The translations under genes were made by a program, and so were the position numbers. DNA of 64,000 nt. Source: Cladorhizidae sp. MBARI D1340-BT2. Taxonomy: Eukaryota; Porifera; Demospongiae; Poecilosclerida; Cladorhizidae. The stretch's first letter is position 1; every line of letters starts with the position of its first letter. This document shows, one piece after another, positions 45,395 through 55,734 of the stretch. The notes below the pieces were generated by a model, which was not told the origin of the DNA, did no database searches, and saw nothing but the letters and a program-made list of their open reading frames with translations. Location: positions 650,667 through 714,666 of the forward strand of contig JAQNBH010000015.1 of the NCBI GenBank assembly GCA_028752905.1, written 5' to 3'.

Positions 45395-46160
45395 ATGGCT
45401 GGCTCACAATAAAGGCTGGCTCACAATAAAGGCTGGCTCACAATAAAGGCCGGCTCACAATAAAGGCCGGCTCACAATAAAGGCCGGCTCACAATAAAGG
45501 CCGGCTCACAATAAAGGCCGGCTCACAATAAAGGCCGGCTCACAATAAAGGCCGGCTCACAATAAAGGCCGGCTCACAATAAAGGTTGGCTCACAATAAA
45601 GGCTGGCTCACAATAAAGGCTGGCTCACAATAAAGGCCGGCTCACAATAAAGGCCGGCTCACAATAAAGGCCGGCTCACAATAAAGGCCGGCTCACAATA
45701 AAGGCCGGCTCACAATAAAGGCCGGCTCACAATAAAGGCCGGCTCACAATAAAGGCCGGCTCACAATAAAGGCAGGCTCACAATAAAGGCTGGCTCACAA
45801 TAAAGGCCGGCTCACAATAAAGGCCGGCTCACAATAAAGGCCGGCTCACAATAAAGGCCGGCTCACAATAAAGGCCGGCTCACAATAAAGGCCGGCTCAC
45901 AATAAAGGCCGGCTCACAATAAAGGGTGGCTCACAATAAAGGCTGGCTCACAATAAAGGCTGGCTCACAATAAAGGCTGGCTCACAATAAAGACTGGCTC
46001 ACAATAAAGGCTGGCTCACAATAAAGGCCGGCTCACAATAAAGGCCGGCTCACAATAAAGGCCGGCTCACAATAAAGGCCGGCTCACAATAAAGGCCGGC
46101 TCACAATAAAGGCCGGCTCACAATAAAGGATGGCTCACAATAAAGGATGGCTCACAATGC
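45395..46160. repeat. 17-bp array with an AATAAA in each unit (45 units)
   Basis: Unit ggctcacaataaaggcc. The plus strand, antisense to TRIP11, carries about 45 copies of the poly(A) hexamer AATAAA. Variants are ggctgg/ggccgg. Blocks of ggctgg units recur about every 200-350 bp. Confidence 0.96.
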
Positions 46161-46454
46161 TCTAGGGGGAGAGCTACTAGAGGTGAGCTTCAGTGTGTTC
46201 TCACCTCACTGCTACAGGAGAGACACTGGTCTGGAGGGAGGCATCTTGCTGCACTAACATTGGACGCCTTGCTGCAGATGGATCATCATTCTGCGAGAAT
46301 GTTGTACAAGCACACACCAACTAAATACATCTACAGCAACATATCCCTGTCATGTGATTTCAGGGTTATAAAACAGCAGTATATGCCATGTCATGTGACA
46401 TTCAGGACAAGATCCATAATAATTATAATGACTCGCAAAGAAAGGAATCATTTA

Positions 46455-46735
46455 GACTGCACCCACCTCACCTGCACCTAATAATACCACACTATCCACC
46501 ACACCTGCACCTTATAATACCACACTAGCCACCTCACCTGCACCTAATAATACCACACTAGCCACCTCACCTGCACCTAATAATACCACACTAGTCACCT
46601 CACCTGCACCTAATAATACCACACTAGTCACCTCACCTGCACCTAATAATACCACACTAGTCACCACACCTGCACCTAATAATACCACACTAGTCACCTC
46701 ACCTGCACCTAATAATACCACACTAGCCACCTCCC
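46455..46735. repeat. 33-bp minisatellite (about 8 units)
   Basis: Unit cacctcacctgcacctaata plus ataccacactagt. On the TRIP11 strand each unit reads GTGCAG then GTGAGGTG, a strong donor match. The array begins about 60 bp beyond the genuine donor (CTG then GTAAGT). Confidence 0.94.
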
Positions 46736-46794
46736 TGCACTTAATGGCATTATGACTAGAATGTTGAAAGTGGCAGACTTCAAGATCGACTTAC

Positions 46795-46918
46795 CAGATA
46801 TTTAGAAGAGTCCGACTTCTTCATGCCTTCCTGTTTGCCCTCCACTGACCTACGGCGTGCTTGTCCCCGCACAAACTCCACCTCCTCCATGTTATGTACT
46901 CTGACCTCCAGCAGAGAC
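46795..46918 (-). CDS. TRIP11: TRIP11/GMAP-210 exon (basic coiled coil)
   Basis: Acceptor tctttccag; the exon reads SLLEVRVHNMEEVEFVRGQA then RRRSVEGKQEGMKKSDSSKYL, with a strong donor (GTAAGT). 124 nt; its first base completes an Arg codon and it leaves in phase 0, both consistent with the neighbours. The intron before it (46919-47094) is only 176 bp and array-free, the shortest in this gene. The sequence itself is not conserved enough for alignment from memory; the assignment rests on phase, position and composition. Confidence 0.75.
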
Positions 46919-47094
46919 CTGGAAAGAATGCGCCAATGAAGAATGAGGCTAGCCCATCCCCAAACCTAGCCCCAGGCTAGTGTGTGTGTCCCCAGGCTAT
47001 CAATATGACATCATATAAGTGCTGACTTATGTACGTCAGGAGACAGAGAGAATATGTTGGAAAACTCCGCCCTGTTGGAGGGGGCGGGGCATAC

Positions 47095-47597
47095 CTGGCG
47101 GTAGTGAGGACAGCAACTTCTTCCTTCAAACGGTCCACCTCTTGAACTGCTGAGTTCCGGTCCTCAAGTCCGTTGCTCGTCTCCATCAAGCTTCCATTCT
47201 TCTCAGCTGTGGGAGACCCACCCAGAGATCTCTCCACAGGTGCTGGGTGTGTGGCTGCAGCTGCTGTGAGGTCGAACTTGGACCTGCCATCTGCTAGCAG
47301 GCCCCTTCCTGCTTCAAGTGCCTCATTGAGTTGGTCACCATCAGCGCTGTCTCTCTGCCATGCCCTCCTCATCATCTCTAGTTCTTTATTCTTGTTGCCG
47401 AGCAGAGAACTTTGAACCTCTACTTGCCGTTGGAGTTTACTTGACTCTGTTTGGGAAAGCTGTAAACTCACCTGGAGGCGTGACACATCGTCTTCCTGCT
47501 CCGCTATCTTCCTCACCATGTCCTTCAGAAGCAGCTCGTGTTGTTCTTTCTCCCGATGAAGTGTGTGCAAGTTCTCTTCACCAGTTGCACCTTGAAC
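47095..47597 (-). CDS. TRIP11: TRIP11/GMAP-210 large central coiled-coil exon
   Basis: The largest exon seen (503 nt). Acceptor tccaaacag; it reads VQGATGEENLHTLHREKEQH and continues through a clear coiled coil (KDMVRKIAEQEDDVSRLQVS; KNKELEMMRRAWQRD), a less ordered Ala/Pro/Ser-rich linker near residues 95-125, then coiled coil again (VQEVDRLKEEVAVLTTAR). Donor GCCAG then GTATGC, phase 2. In vertebrates the central coiled coil is several times longer, so most of that rod is absent here or lies in exons I could not recognise. Confidence 0.85.
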
Positions 47598-47634
47598 CTG
47601 TTTGGACAGGAGAAGTCACTAAAATATGACCGTC

Positions 47635-48390
47635 AAAGACCACAACCAAAGCTTCACTCACCACAGCCAAAGCTTCACTCACCACAGCCAAAGCTTCACT
47701 CACCACAGCCAAAGCTTGACTCACCACAACCAAAGCTTCACTCACCACAACCAAAGCTTCACTCACCACAGCCAAAGCTTCACTCACCACAGCCAAAGCT
47801 TGACTCACCACAGCCAAAGCTTCACTCACCACAACCAAAGCTTGACTCACCACAACCAAAGCTTCACTCACCACAGCCAAAGCTTGACTCACCACAGCCA
47901 AAGCTTGACTCACCACAGCCAAAGCTTGACTCACCACAGCCAAAGCTTCACTCACCACAGACAGCTTCACTCACCACAACCAAAGCTTCACTCACCACAA
48001 CCAAAGCTTCACTCACCACAACCAAAGCTTCACTCACCACAACCAATCACCACAACCAAAGCTTCACTCACCACAGCCAAAGCTTCACTCACCACAGCCA
48101 AAGCTTCACTCACAACAGCCAAAGCTTCACTCGCCACAACCAAAGCTTCACTCACCACAACCAAAGCTTGACTCACCACAACCAAAGCTTCACTCACCAC
48201 AGCCAAAGCTTCACTCGCCACAACCAAAGCTTCACTCACCACAACCAAAGCTTGACTCACCACAGCGAAAGCTTGACTCACCACAGCCAAAGCTTGACTC
48301 ACCACAACCAAAGCTTGACTCACCACAGCCAAAGCTTGACTCACCACAGCCAAAGCTTCACTCACCACAACCAAAGCTTCACTCACCTTT
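47635..48390. repeat. 21-bp minisatellite with GTGAGT on the TRIP11 strand (about 36 units)
   Basis: Unit ccaaagcttcactcaccaca plus a or g; each has a HindIII site. On the TRIP11 sense strand each unit reads GTG-GTGAGTGAAG, a near-perfect donor. Since 21 is divisible by 3, frames stay open on both strands; these are not genes. It lies about 40 bp before the acceptor of the 47597 exon. Confidence 0.96.
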
Positions 48391-48559
48391 TAGACGAAGA
48401 CAACAACATATATTCATATATATATATTGTGTGTGTGTGTGTGTGTGTGTTTGTGGTGTGGTGAACTCTGGCTGCTCAGACTCATGCTTTGTGCTCAACA
48501 AGCTGGTAAGCGCAGAGCCCACTGTCATTACAAAACATTTTAGGCATAGATGTGATATC
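48391..48559. other. Short single-copy intron segment
   Basis: A (TG)n tract at 48429-48451, then unique DNA. No exon recognised. Confidence 0.4.
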
Positions 48560-50625
48560 CTTCTGAGGAGCACTGGCCTAGCTGAGGAGCACTGGTCTAG
48601 CTGAGGAGCACTGGCCTAGCTGAGGAGCACTGGCCTAGCTGAGGAGCACTGGCCTAGCTGAGGAGCACTGGCCTAGCTGAGGAGCACTGGCCTAGCTGAG
48701 GAGCACTGGTCTAGCTGAGGAGCACTGGCCTAGCTGAGGAGCACTGGCCTAGCTGAGCTGGTCTAGCTGAGGAGCACTGGCCTAGCTGAGGAGCACTGGC
48801 CTAGCTGAGGAGCACTGGCCTAGCTGAGCTGGTCTAGCTGAGGAGCACTGGCCTAGCTGAGGAGCACTGGTCTAGCTGAGCTGGTCTAGCTGAGGAGCAC
48901 TGGTCTAGCTGAGGGGCACTGGCCTAGCTGAGGAGCACTGGTCTAGCTGAGGAGCACTGGCCTAGCTGAGGAGCACTGGTCTAGCTGAGGAGCACTGGTC
49001 TAGCTGAGGAGCACTGGTCTAGCTGAGCACTGGCCTAGCTGAGGAGCACTGGCCTAGCTGAGGAGCACTGGCCTAGCTGAGGAGCACTGATCTAGCTGAG
49101 GAGCACTGGTCTAGCTGAGGAGCACTGGCCTAGCTGAGGAGCACTGGCCTAGCTGAGGAGCACTGGTCTAGCTGAGGAGCACTGGCCTAGCTGAGGAGCA
49201 CTGGCCTAGCTGAGGAGCACTGGTCTAGCTGAGGGCTGAGGAGCACTGGCCTAGCTGAGGAGCACTGGTCTAGCTGAGGAGCGCTGGCCTAGCTGAGGAG
49301 CACTGGTCTAGCTGAGGAGCACTGGCCTAGCTGAGGAGCACTGGTCTAGCTGAGGAGCACTGGCCTAGCTGAGGAGCACTGGTCTAGCTGAGGAGCACTG
49401 GCCTAGCTGAGGAGCACTGGCCTAGCTGAGGAGCACTGGCCTAGCTGAGGAGCACTGATCTAGCTGAGGAGCACTGGCCTAGCTGAGGAGCACTGGCCTA
49501 GCTGAGGAGCACTGGCCTAGCTGAGGAGCACTGGTCTAGCTGAGGAGCACTGGTCTAGCTGAGGAGCACTGGTCTAGCTGAGGAGCACTGGTCTAGCTGA
49601 GGAGCACTGGCCTAGCTGAGGAGCACTGGCCTAGCTGAGGAGCAATGGTCTAGCTGAGCTGGTCTAGCTGAGGAGCACTGACCTAGCTGAGGAGCACTGG
49701 CCTAGCTGAGGAGCACTGGCCTAGCTGAGGAGCACTGGCCTAGCTGAGGAGCAATGGTCTAGCTGAGCTGGTCTAGCTGAGGAGCACTGGCCTAGCTGAG
49801 GAGCACTGGCCTAGCTGAGGAGCACTGGCCTAGCTGAGGAGCACTGGTCTAGCTGAGGAGCACTGGCCTAGCTGAGGAGCACTGGTCTAGCTGAGGAGCA
49901 CTGGCCTAGCTGAGGAGCACTGGCCTAGCTGAGGAGCACTGGCCTAGCTGAGGAGCACTGGCCTAGCTGAGGAGCACTGGTCTAGCTGAGGAGCACTGGT
50001 CTAGCTGAGGAGCACTGGTCTAGCTGAGGAGCACTGGTCTAGCTGAGGAGCACTGGTCTAGCTGAGGAGCACTGGTCTAGCTGAGGAGCACTGGTCTAGC
50101 TGAGGAGCACTGGCCTAGCTGAGGAGCACTGGTCTAGCTGAGGAGCACTGGTCTAGCTGAGGAGCACTGGCCTAGCTGAGGAGCACTGGCCTAGCTGAGG
50201 AGCACTGGCCTAGCTGAGGAGCACTGGCCTAGCTGAGGTGCACTGGCCTAGCTGAGGAGCACTGGTCTAGCTGAGGAGCACTGGTCTAGCTGAGGAGCAC
50301 TGGCCTAGCTGAGGAGCACTGGTCTAGCTGAGGAGCACTGGCCTAGCTGAGGAGCACTGGTCTAGCTGAGGAGCACTGGTCTAGCTGAGGAGCACTGGCC
50401 TAGCTGAGGAGCACTGGCCTAGCTGAGGAGCACTGGTCTAGCTGAGGAGCACTGGCCTAGCTGAGGAGCACTGGCCTAGCTGAGGAGCACTGGCCTAGCT
50501 GAGGAGTACTGGTCTAGCTGAGGAGCACTGGCCTAGCTGAGGAGCACTGGCCTAGCTGAGGAGCGCTGGTCTAGCTGAGGAGCACTGGTCTAGCTGAGGA
50601 GCACTGGTCTAGCTGAAGAGCACTG
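48560..50625. repeat. 19-bp minisatellite (about 108 units)
   Basis: Unit ctagctgaggagcactggc, with ggtcta/ggccta as the main variant and occasional ctagctgagctggt short forms. On the TRIP11 strand each unit reads TGCTCCTCAG, an acceptor-like pyrimidine-CAG motif. Confidence 0.97.
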
Positions 50626-50804
50626 GTGGTCTCTAAATACATGCAGGAATGCAATACCACACAATAAAGAGGAAATGACTCTAGTGACCTTTACCATTCT
50701 AGGAGGAGCTAAAGAGACCCAGAGGTCTTATTCAAGTCCAACTACCTTAACCTTACATTAATCAGTTCTAATGATCCTTACCCTATTCATTCATCCAAGC
50801 AGCA

Positions 50805-51620
50805 GCTAGAAGAGTTCTGTAGCCATCCATCAGAGCAGCAGCTAGCAGAGTTCTGTAACTAGCCATCAGAGCAACAGCTAGCAGAGTTCTGTAACTAGCC
50901 ATCAGAGCAGCAGCTAGCAGAGTTCTGTAACTAGACATCATCTAGCAGAGTTCTGTAACTAGCCATCAGAGCAACAGCTAGCAGAGTTCTGTAGCTAGCC
51001 ATCAGAGCAGCAGCTAGCAGAGTTCTGTAACTAGCCATCAGAGCAGCAGCTAGCAGAGTTCTGTAACTAGCCATCAGAGCAGCAGCTAGCAGAGTTCTGT
51101 AACTAGCCATCAGAGCAGCAGCTAGCAAAGTTCTGTAGCTAGCCATCAGAGCAGCAGCTAGCAGAGTTCTGTAACTAGCCATCAGAGCAGCAGCTAGCAG
51201 AGTTCTGTAACTAGCCATCAGAGCAGCAGCTAGCAGAGTTCTGTAGCTAGCCATCAGAGCAACAGCTAGCAGAGTTCTGTAACTAGCCATCAGAGCAGCA
51301 GCTAGCAAAGTTCTGTAGCTAGCCATCAGAGCAGCAGCTAGCAGAGTTCTGTAACTAGCCATCAGAGCAGCAGCTAGCAGAGTTCTGTAACTAGCCATCA
51401 GAGCAGCAGCTAGCAAAGTTCTGTAGCTAGCCATCAGAGCAGCAGCTAGCAGAGTTCTGTAACTAGCAACAGCTAGCAGAGTTCTGTAACTAGCCATCAG
51501 AGCAGCAGCTAGCAGAGTTCTGTAACTAGCCATCAGAGCAGCAGCTAGCAAAGTTCTGTAGCTAGCCATCCAAGCAACAGCTAGCAGAGTTCTGTAACTA
51601 GCCATCCAAGCAGCAGCCAT
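50805..51620. repeat. 36-bp minisatellite (about 22 units)
   Basis: Unit ctagccatcagagcagcagc plus tagcagagttctgtaa. Being divisible by 3, it leaves a 240-codon frame open on the minus strand (repeat ALMASYRTLLAA); this is an artefact inside a TRIP11 intron. Confidence 0.96.
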
Positions 51621-51746
51621 CAGGATTAGGGAGAGCACTTGGATGTTCGGCATCCATAAACTAGAATTTTAGGTTTTAAACGAAAATACAATCTTCTTGA
51701 AACCATCAGCTCTTAGCACAAGGATGTATGTAGCGAGGTGGCTCAC

Positions 51747-51823
51747 CTGACCAGCTGCACTCTCTAACCCCACGGATGATGGCTGATTCTTGGACTTGAG
51801 ATGATCAAGTTGACTCATTAAAG
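51747..51823 (-). CDS. TRIP11: TRIP11/GMAP-210 short exon
   Basis: Acceptor ttgttgttcag, donor GGTCAG then GTGAGC. It adds two bases to a split Ser codon and then reads LMSQLDHLKSKNQPSSVGLE then SAAGQ, leaving in phase 0. Phase agreement on both sides supports it; a short (AAC)n run (51829-51847) serves as part of its upstream tract. Confidence 0.75.
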
Positions 51824-51912
51824 CTGAACAACAACAACAACAACAACATATCTGACATCAAGTGCCAGTCAAATAGGTATTGACAATAACTCATTCACAA
51901 ACATATTCTTAC

Positions 51913-52207
51913 ACGAGTTCAAGCCATCCAGCTCAAGCATTCCGTGGTGCCCTCCTGCAGGGGTTCCTGGCTGCTGCCCTCCTGCAGGGGTTCCTCTCTG
52001 CTGCCCTCCTGCAGGGGTTCCTGGCTGCTTCCCTCCTGCAGGGGTTCCTCGCTGCTGCCCCCCTGAAGTGAAGCCATGTTGCAGTAGTGCTTGGTGCTGC
52101 AGAGTCCGGACTTGTTCCTGTAGCTGCCCCAGTTCTTCCTTGTGCCCGGCTGTCAGAGTTGTCAGCTTCTTTTCAGTGGCCTCCTTCACACGCACAACAT
52201 CTTGCTC
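51913..52207 (-). CDS. TRIP11: TRIP11/GMAP-210 exon with a coding minisatellite
   Basis: Acceptor gtggccag; the exon opens in phase 0 with EQDVVRVKEATEKKLTTLTA and GHKEELGQLQEQVRTLQHQ, a coiled coil that parallels vertebrate [21 protein letters not shown]. It then runs into four copies of a nine-residue repeat, GGQQ(R/P)GTPA, encoded by a 27-bp DNA repeat (51944-52060), and ends HGMLELDGLNS with donor TCGT then GTAAGA, phase 1. The repeat replaces a less conserved linker after the first coiled coil and is the only array in this window that appears to be translated. Confidence 0.85.
51944..52060 (-). repeat. TRIP11: 27-bp coding repeat (4 units)
   Basis: On the plus strand the unit is ccctcctgcaggggttcctg plus gctgctg. 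It is in frame in the TRIP11 exon and encodes GGQQ(R/P)GTPA repeats, with K for Q once. Confidence 0.9.
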
Positions 52208-52684
52208 CTGGCCACAGATATTCACAGACACAATAGCTAGAGTGACCCCTGGCCATGGATGGTTCAATATTTACTGTCAGTAATGCCAATACACTGCAAT
52301 AACTAATGAACTATCCAATACACTGCAGCCACCCACCTATTGCCCACCAATTAGCCCACCAATTAGCCATTAGTACTACATGTATTCCCCCAACCCATTC
52401 TCCGACCAATTAGTACAATTCCCCACTAATTAGTACAATTCCCCTTGGTATTCCCCCTCATTGAACAAGTGGGGACAAGGCAAGATGACCCGTGGCCCAT
52501 CCATCCTTAGCTTAGTCCACCCTTCACTTCTGCCTTGCCTGCTAGAGACGCAGCAGGGAAGATGACAGCAAACATGTTACACAAAGTGACATGAACCAGA
52601 AATAGCACAAGCACTTGTAACATGTAACATGCTCTTCCTCCACTTACTGCTGCTCTGCGAAGAGTTAAGAGCAACAGCAACCAG
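52208..52684. other. TRIP11 intron, mostly single-copy
   Basis: Contains a degenerate short repeat (accaattagtacaattcccc) at 52345-52450. No exon recognised. Confidence 0.4.
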
Positions 52685-53040
52685 GCAGGCCCCCCTAGTA
52701 GTCTCTCAGAGACTGCTCCCCTCATCTGCCTGCCACACTCTACTAGTGCTCTATAGAGACTGCTCCCCTCATCTGCCTGCCACACTCTACTAATACTCTA
52801 TAGAGATGCTCCCCTCATCTGCCTGCCACACTCTACTAGTACTCTATAGAGACTGCTCCCCTCATCTGCCTGCCACACTCTACTAGTGCTCTATATCCCC
52901 TCATCTGCCTGCCACACTCTACTAGTGCTCTATAGAGACTGCTCCCCTCATCTGCCTGCCACACTCTGCTAGTGCTCTATAGAGATGCTCCCCTCATCTG
53001 CCTGCCACACTCTGCTAGTGCTCTATAGAGATGCTCCTCT
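52685..53040. repeat. 47-bp minisatellite (about 7 units)
   Basis: Unit cccctcatctgcctgccaca, ctctactagtgctctataga, gactgct. Two copies lack the last segment. Confidence 0.94.
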
Positions 53041-53330
53041 CATCTGCCCATCCCAATCCCCCAAAATTAGTTCACTCCACTACTAAGTGAAATTAAAGAA
53101 TATGCCCCCACTTTAATTGAATTCTTAATGATGCTCTGCATGTACACACCCACCTGTGTGACCAAACTCACACACATGTGCATGATACACTCGCACGTGC
53201 AGACACATATCTAATTATCACATATCTAATTATAATTATAATAATAGAGGACACCAGGTAAAGGTCATTACAAGTTTGTTTTTACCTAGGGCCACAATAA
53301 GGTAAGGGGTCGTCACTAAGAGCACCCAGC
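53041..53330. other. TRIP11 intron, single-copy part
   Basis: AT-rich, with taattataattataata near 53210-53250; nothing coding recognised. Confidence 0.4.
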
Positions 53331-54942
53331 ACCACTAGAACATGTGTGTGACCTGCTAACCCTGTGCTCAACTCCACCACTAGAACATGTGTGTGACCTG
53401 CTAACCCTGTGTTCCACTCCACCACTAGAACAAGTGTTGTATGTGACCTGCTAACCCTGTGCTACACTAGAACATGTGTGTGACCTGCTAACCCTGTGCT
53501 CCACTCCACCACTAGAACATGTGTGTGACCTGCTAACCCTGTGCTCCACTCCACCACTAGAACATGTGTTGTATGTGACCTGCTAACCCTGTGCTCCACT
53601 CCACCACTAGAACATGTGTGTGACCTGCTAACCCTGTGCTCCACTCCACCACTAGAACATGTGTTGTATGTGACCTGCTAACCCTGTGCTCCACTCCACC
53701 ACTAGAACATGTGTTGTATGTGACCTGCTAACCCTGTGCTCCACTCCACCACTAGAACATGTGTGTGACCTGCTAACCCTGTGCTCCACTCCACCACTAG
53801 AACATGTGTGTGACCTGCTAACCCTGTGCTCCACTCCACCACTAGAACATGTGTTGTATGTGACCTGCTAACCCTGTGTTCCACTCCACCACTAGAACAT
53901 GTGTGTGACCTGCTAACCCTGTGCTCCACTCCACCACTAGAACATGTGTGTGACCTGCTAACCCTGTGCTCCACTCCACCACTAGAACATGTGTGTGACC
54001 TGCTAACCCTGTGCTCCACTCCACCACTAGAACATGTGTTGTATGTGACCTGCTAACCCTGTGCTCCACTCCACCACTAGAACATGTGTTGTATGTGACC
54101 TGCTAACCCTGTGCTCCTCTCCACCACTAGAACATGTGTGTGACCTGCTAACCCTGTGCTCCACTCCACCACTAGAACATGTATGTGACCTGCTAACCCT
54201 GTGCTCCACTCCACCACTAGAACATGTATGTGACCTGCTAACCCTGTGCTCCACTCCACCACTAGAATATGTGTTGTATGTGACCGGCTAATCCTGTGCT
54301 CCACTCCACCACTAGAACATGTGTGTGACCTGCTAACCTTGTGCTCCACTCCACCACTAGAACATGTGTGTGACCTGCTAACCTTGTGCTCCACTCCACC
54401 ACTAGAACATGCATGTGACCTGCTAACCCTGTGCTCCACTCCACCACTAGAACATGTGTTGTATGTGACCTGCTAACCCTGTGCTCCACTCCACCACTAG
54501 AACATGTGTGTGACCTGCTAACCCTGTGTTCCACTCCACCACTAGAACATGTGTGTGACCTGCTAACCCTGTGTTCCACTCCACCACTAGAACATGTGTG
54601 TGACCTGCTAACCCTGTGTTCCACTCCACCACTAGAACATGTGTGTGACCTGCTAACCCTGTGCTCCACTCCACCACTAGAACATGTGTGTGACCTGCTA
54701 ACCCTGTGCTCCACTCCACCACTAGAACATGTGTTGTATGTGACCTGCTAACCCTGTGCTCCACTCCACCACTAGAACATGTGTGTGACCTGCTAACCCT
54801 GTGCTCCACTCCACCACTAGAACATGTGTTGTATGTGACCTGCTAACCCTGTGCTCCACTCCACCACTAAAACATGTGTGTGACCTGCTAACCCTGTGCT
54901 CCACTCCACCACTAGAATTATGTGCTGTATTGACCTGCCAAC
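53331..54942. repeat. 45/50-bp minisatellite derived from a TRIP11 exon-intron junction
   Basis: About 34 units of 45 bp, or 50 bp with an added tgtat. On the TRIP11 strand each reads GAGCACAGG-GTTAGCAGGTC, then acacacatgttctagtggtg and gagtg. The genuine junction of the adjoining exon reads GAGCGCAAG-GTTGGCAGGTC and continues with the same intron sequence (ttctagtggtggagtgg). Identity is about 85% by eye over 51 bp, beginning nine bases inside the exon. Each unit therefore repeats the exon end and its 5' splice site. Confidence 0.95.
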
Positions 54943-55374
54943 CTTGCGCTCGGCAGCCGACTTGCAGCGCTTAAGCTCCTCCCTCTCTTTAGACAGCTCC
55001 ATGCGCAAGTTGTTGATCTCAGTCTGTGAAGTGATGATGTCAGAGAAGGTGTGGTCATAAGGGGGCGTCCACTCGAGGCCTCCATCGAAGTTCACACTCT
55101 CAAAGTCAGCATCCTGCAGTTGGCCCTCGGCCAGCCGAGCCAGAGATCCACTAGACCTGCCAAGCTGCACCTCACCAAGCTGTCGGAGAGGAGAGCTGAA
55201 CTCTACATCCTTGCTCTGTTCATGAAGCTTCTCATTGTCCAGTTTCAAGCGACGTATCTCTCCATCACGAGCCTCCACACACCTCCTGTACTCCTGGGAG
55301 ATGGTGGAGACCTGGTACTCTGCCGTCTCTGCGCGCTCCTTCTGCTCGGCACAATGGAGCTTCACCTTCTCATA
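54943..55374 (-). CDS. TRIP11: TRIP11/GMAP-210 N-terminal-region exon
   Basis: GMAP-210 is a cis-Golgi golgin that tethers small vesicles. Acceptor attgtgtag; the 144-codon exon reads YEKVKLHCAEQKERAETAEY, coiled coil to EKLHEQSKD, then an acidic linker (DADFESVNFDGGLEWTPPYD) leading into FSDIITSQTEINNLRMELSK. This acidic stretch plus DII-SQ-EIN-L matches the vertebrate segment after the first coiled coil. The start codon and the membrane-curvature-sensing (ALPS) N-terminus lie beyond the window. Donor AAG then GTTGGC (phase 0) was chosen over CAG then GTCAAT eight bases on, because the next exon begins in phase 0. Confidence 0.88.
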
Positions 55375-55734
55375 CTACACAATAAACAACAACAACAACA
55401 ATTATTAAAATAAAAAAACACAACAAAATACTGTAAATACTCTTTATAATGTGATGGTGTTTATAATTGACAATAGCTCTATGGGGACACACACTGGTCC
55501 AACACCACACTGGGTGGAGGCAGGTTGAAGTAGGATGACAATAGCTCTATGGGGACACACACTGGACCAACACCACACTGGGTGGAGGCAGGTTAAGTAG
55601 GTGGACTAATAGCTCTATGGGGATACACACTGGACCAACATCACACTGGGTTGAGACAGGTTGAAGTACGTACATGTAGGTTGACAATAGCTCTTTGCCA
55701 GAACAAAGAAGGCAGTGTGTCCCTAGATATATAC
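55375..55734. other. TRIP11 intron, with a 65-bp repeat
   Basis: Three copies of a 64-70-bp unit (gacaatagctctatggggac, acacactggtccaacaccac, actgggtggaggcaggttga) occupy 55470-55695. An AAC-rich tract (55381-55402) precedes the exon acceptor. Confidence 0.8.

Noticed and set aside
47538..48464. 308-codon plus-strand frame (SPQPKLH, HHNQSFT repeats)
   Set aside because: A 21-bp array, antisense to TRIP11 and overlapping its well-supported 47095-47597 exon.
50931..51653. 240-codon minus-strand frame (ALMASYRTLLAA)
   Set aside because: It lies in a 36-bp intronic array downstream of a genuine TRIP11 donor at 51747, on the same strand, and is removed as intron.
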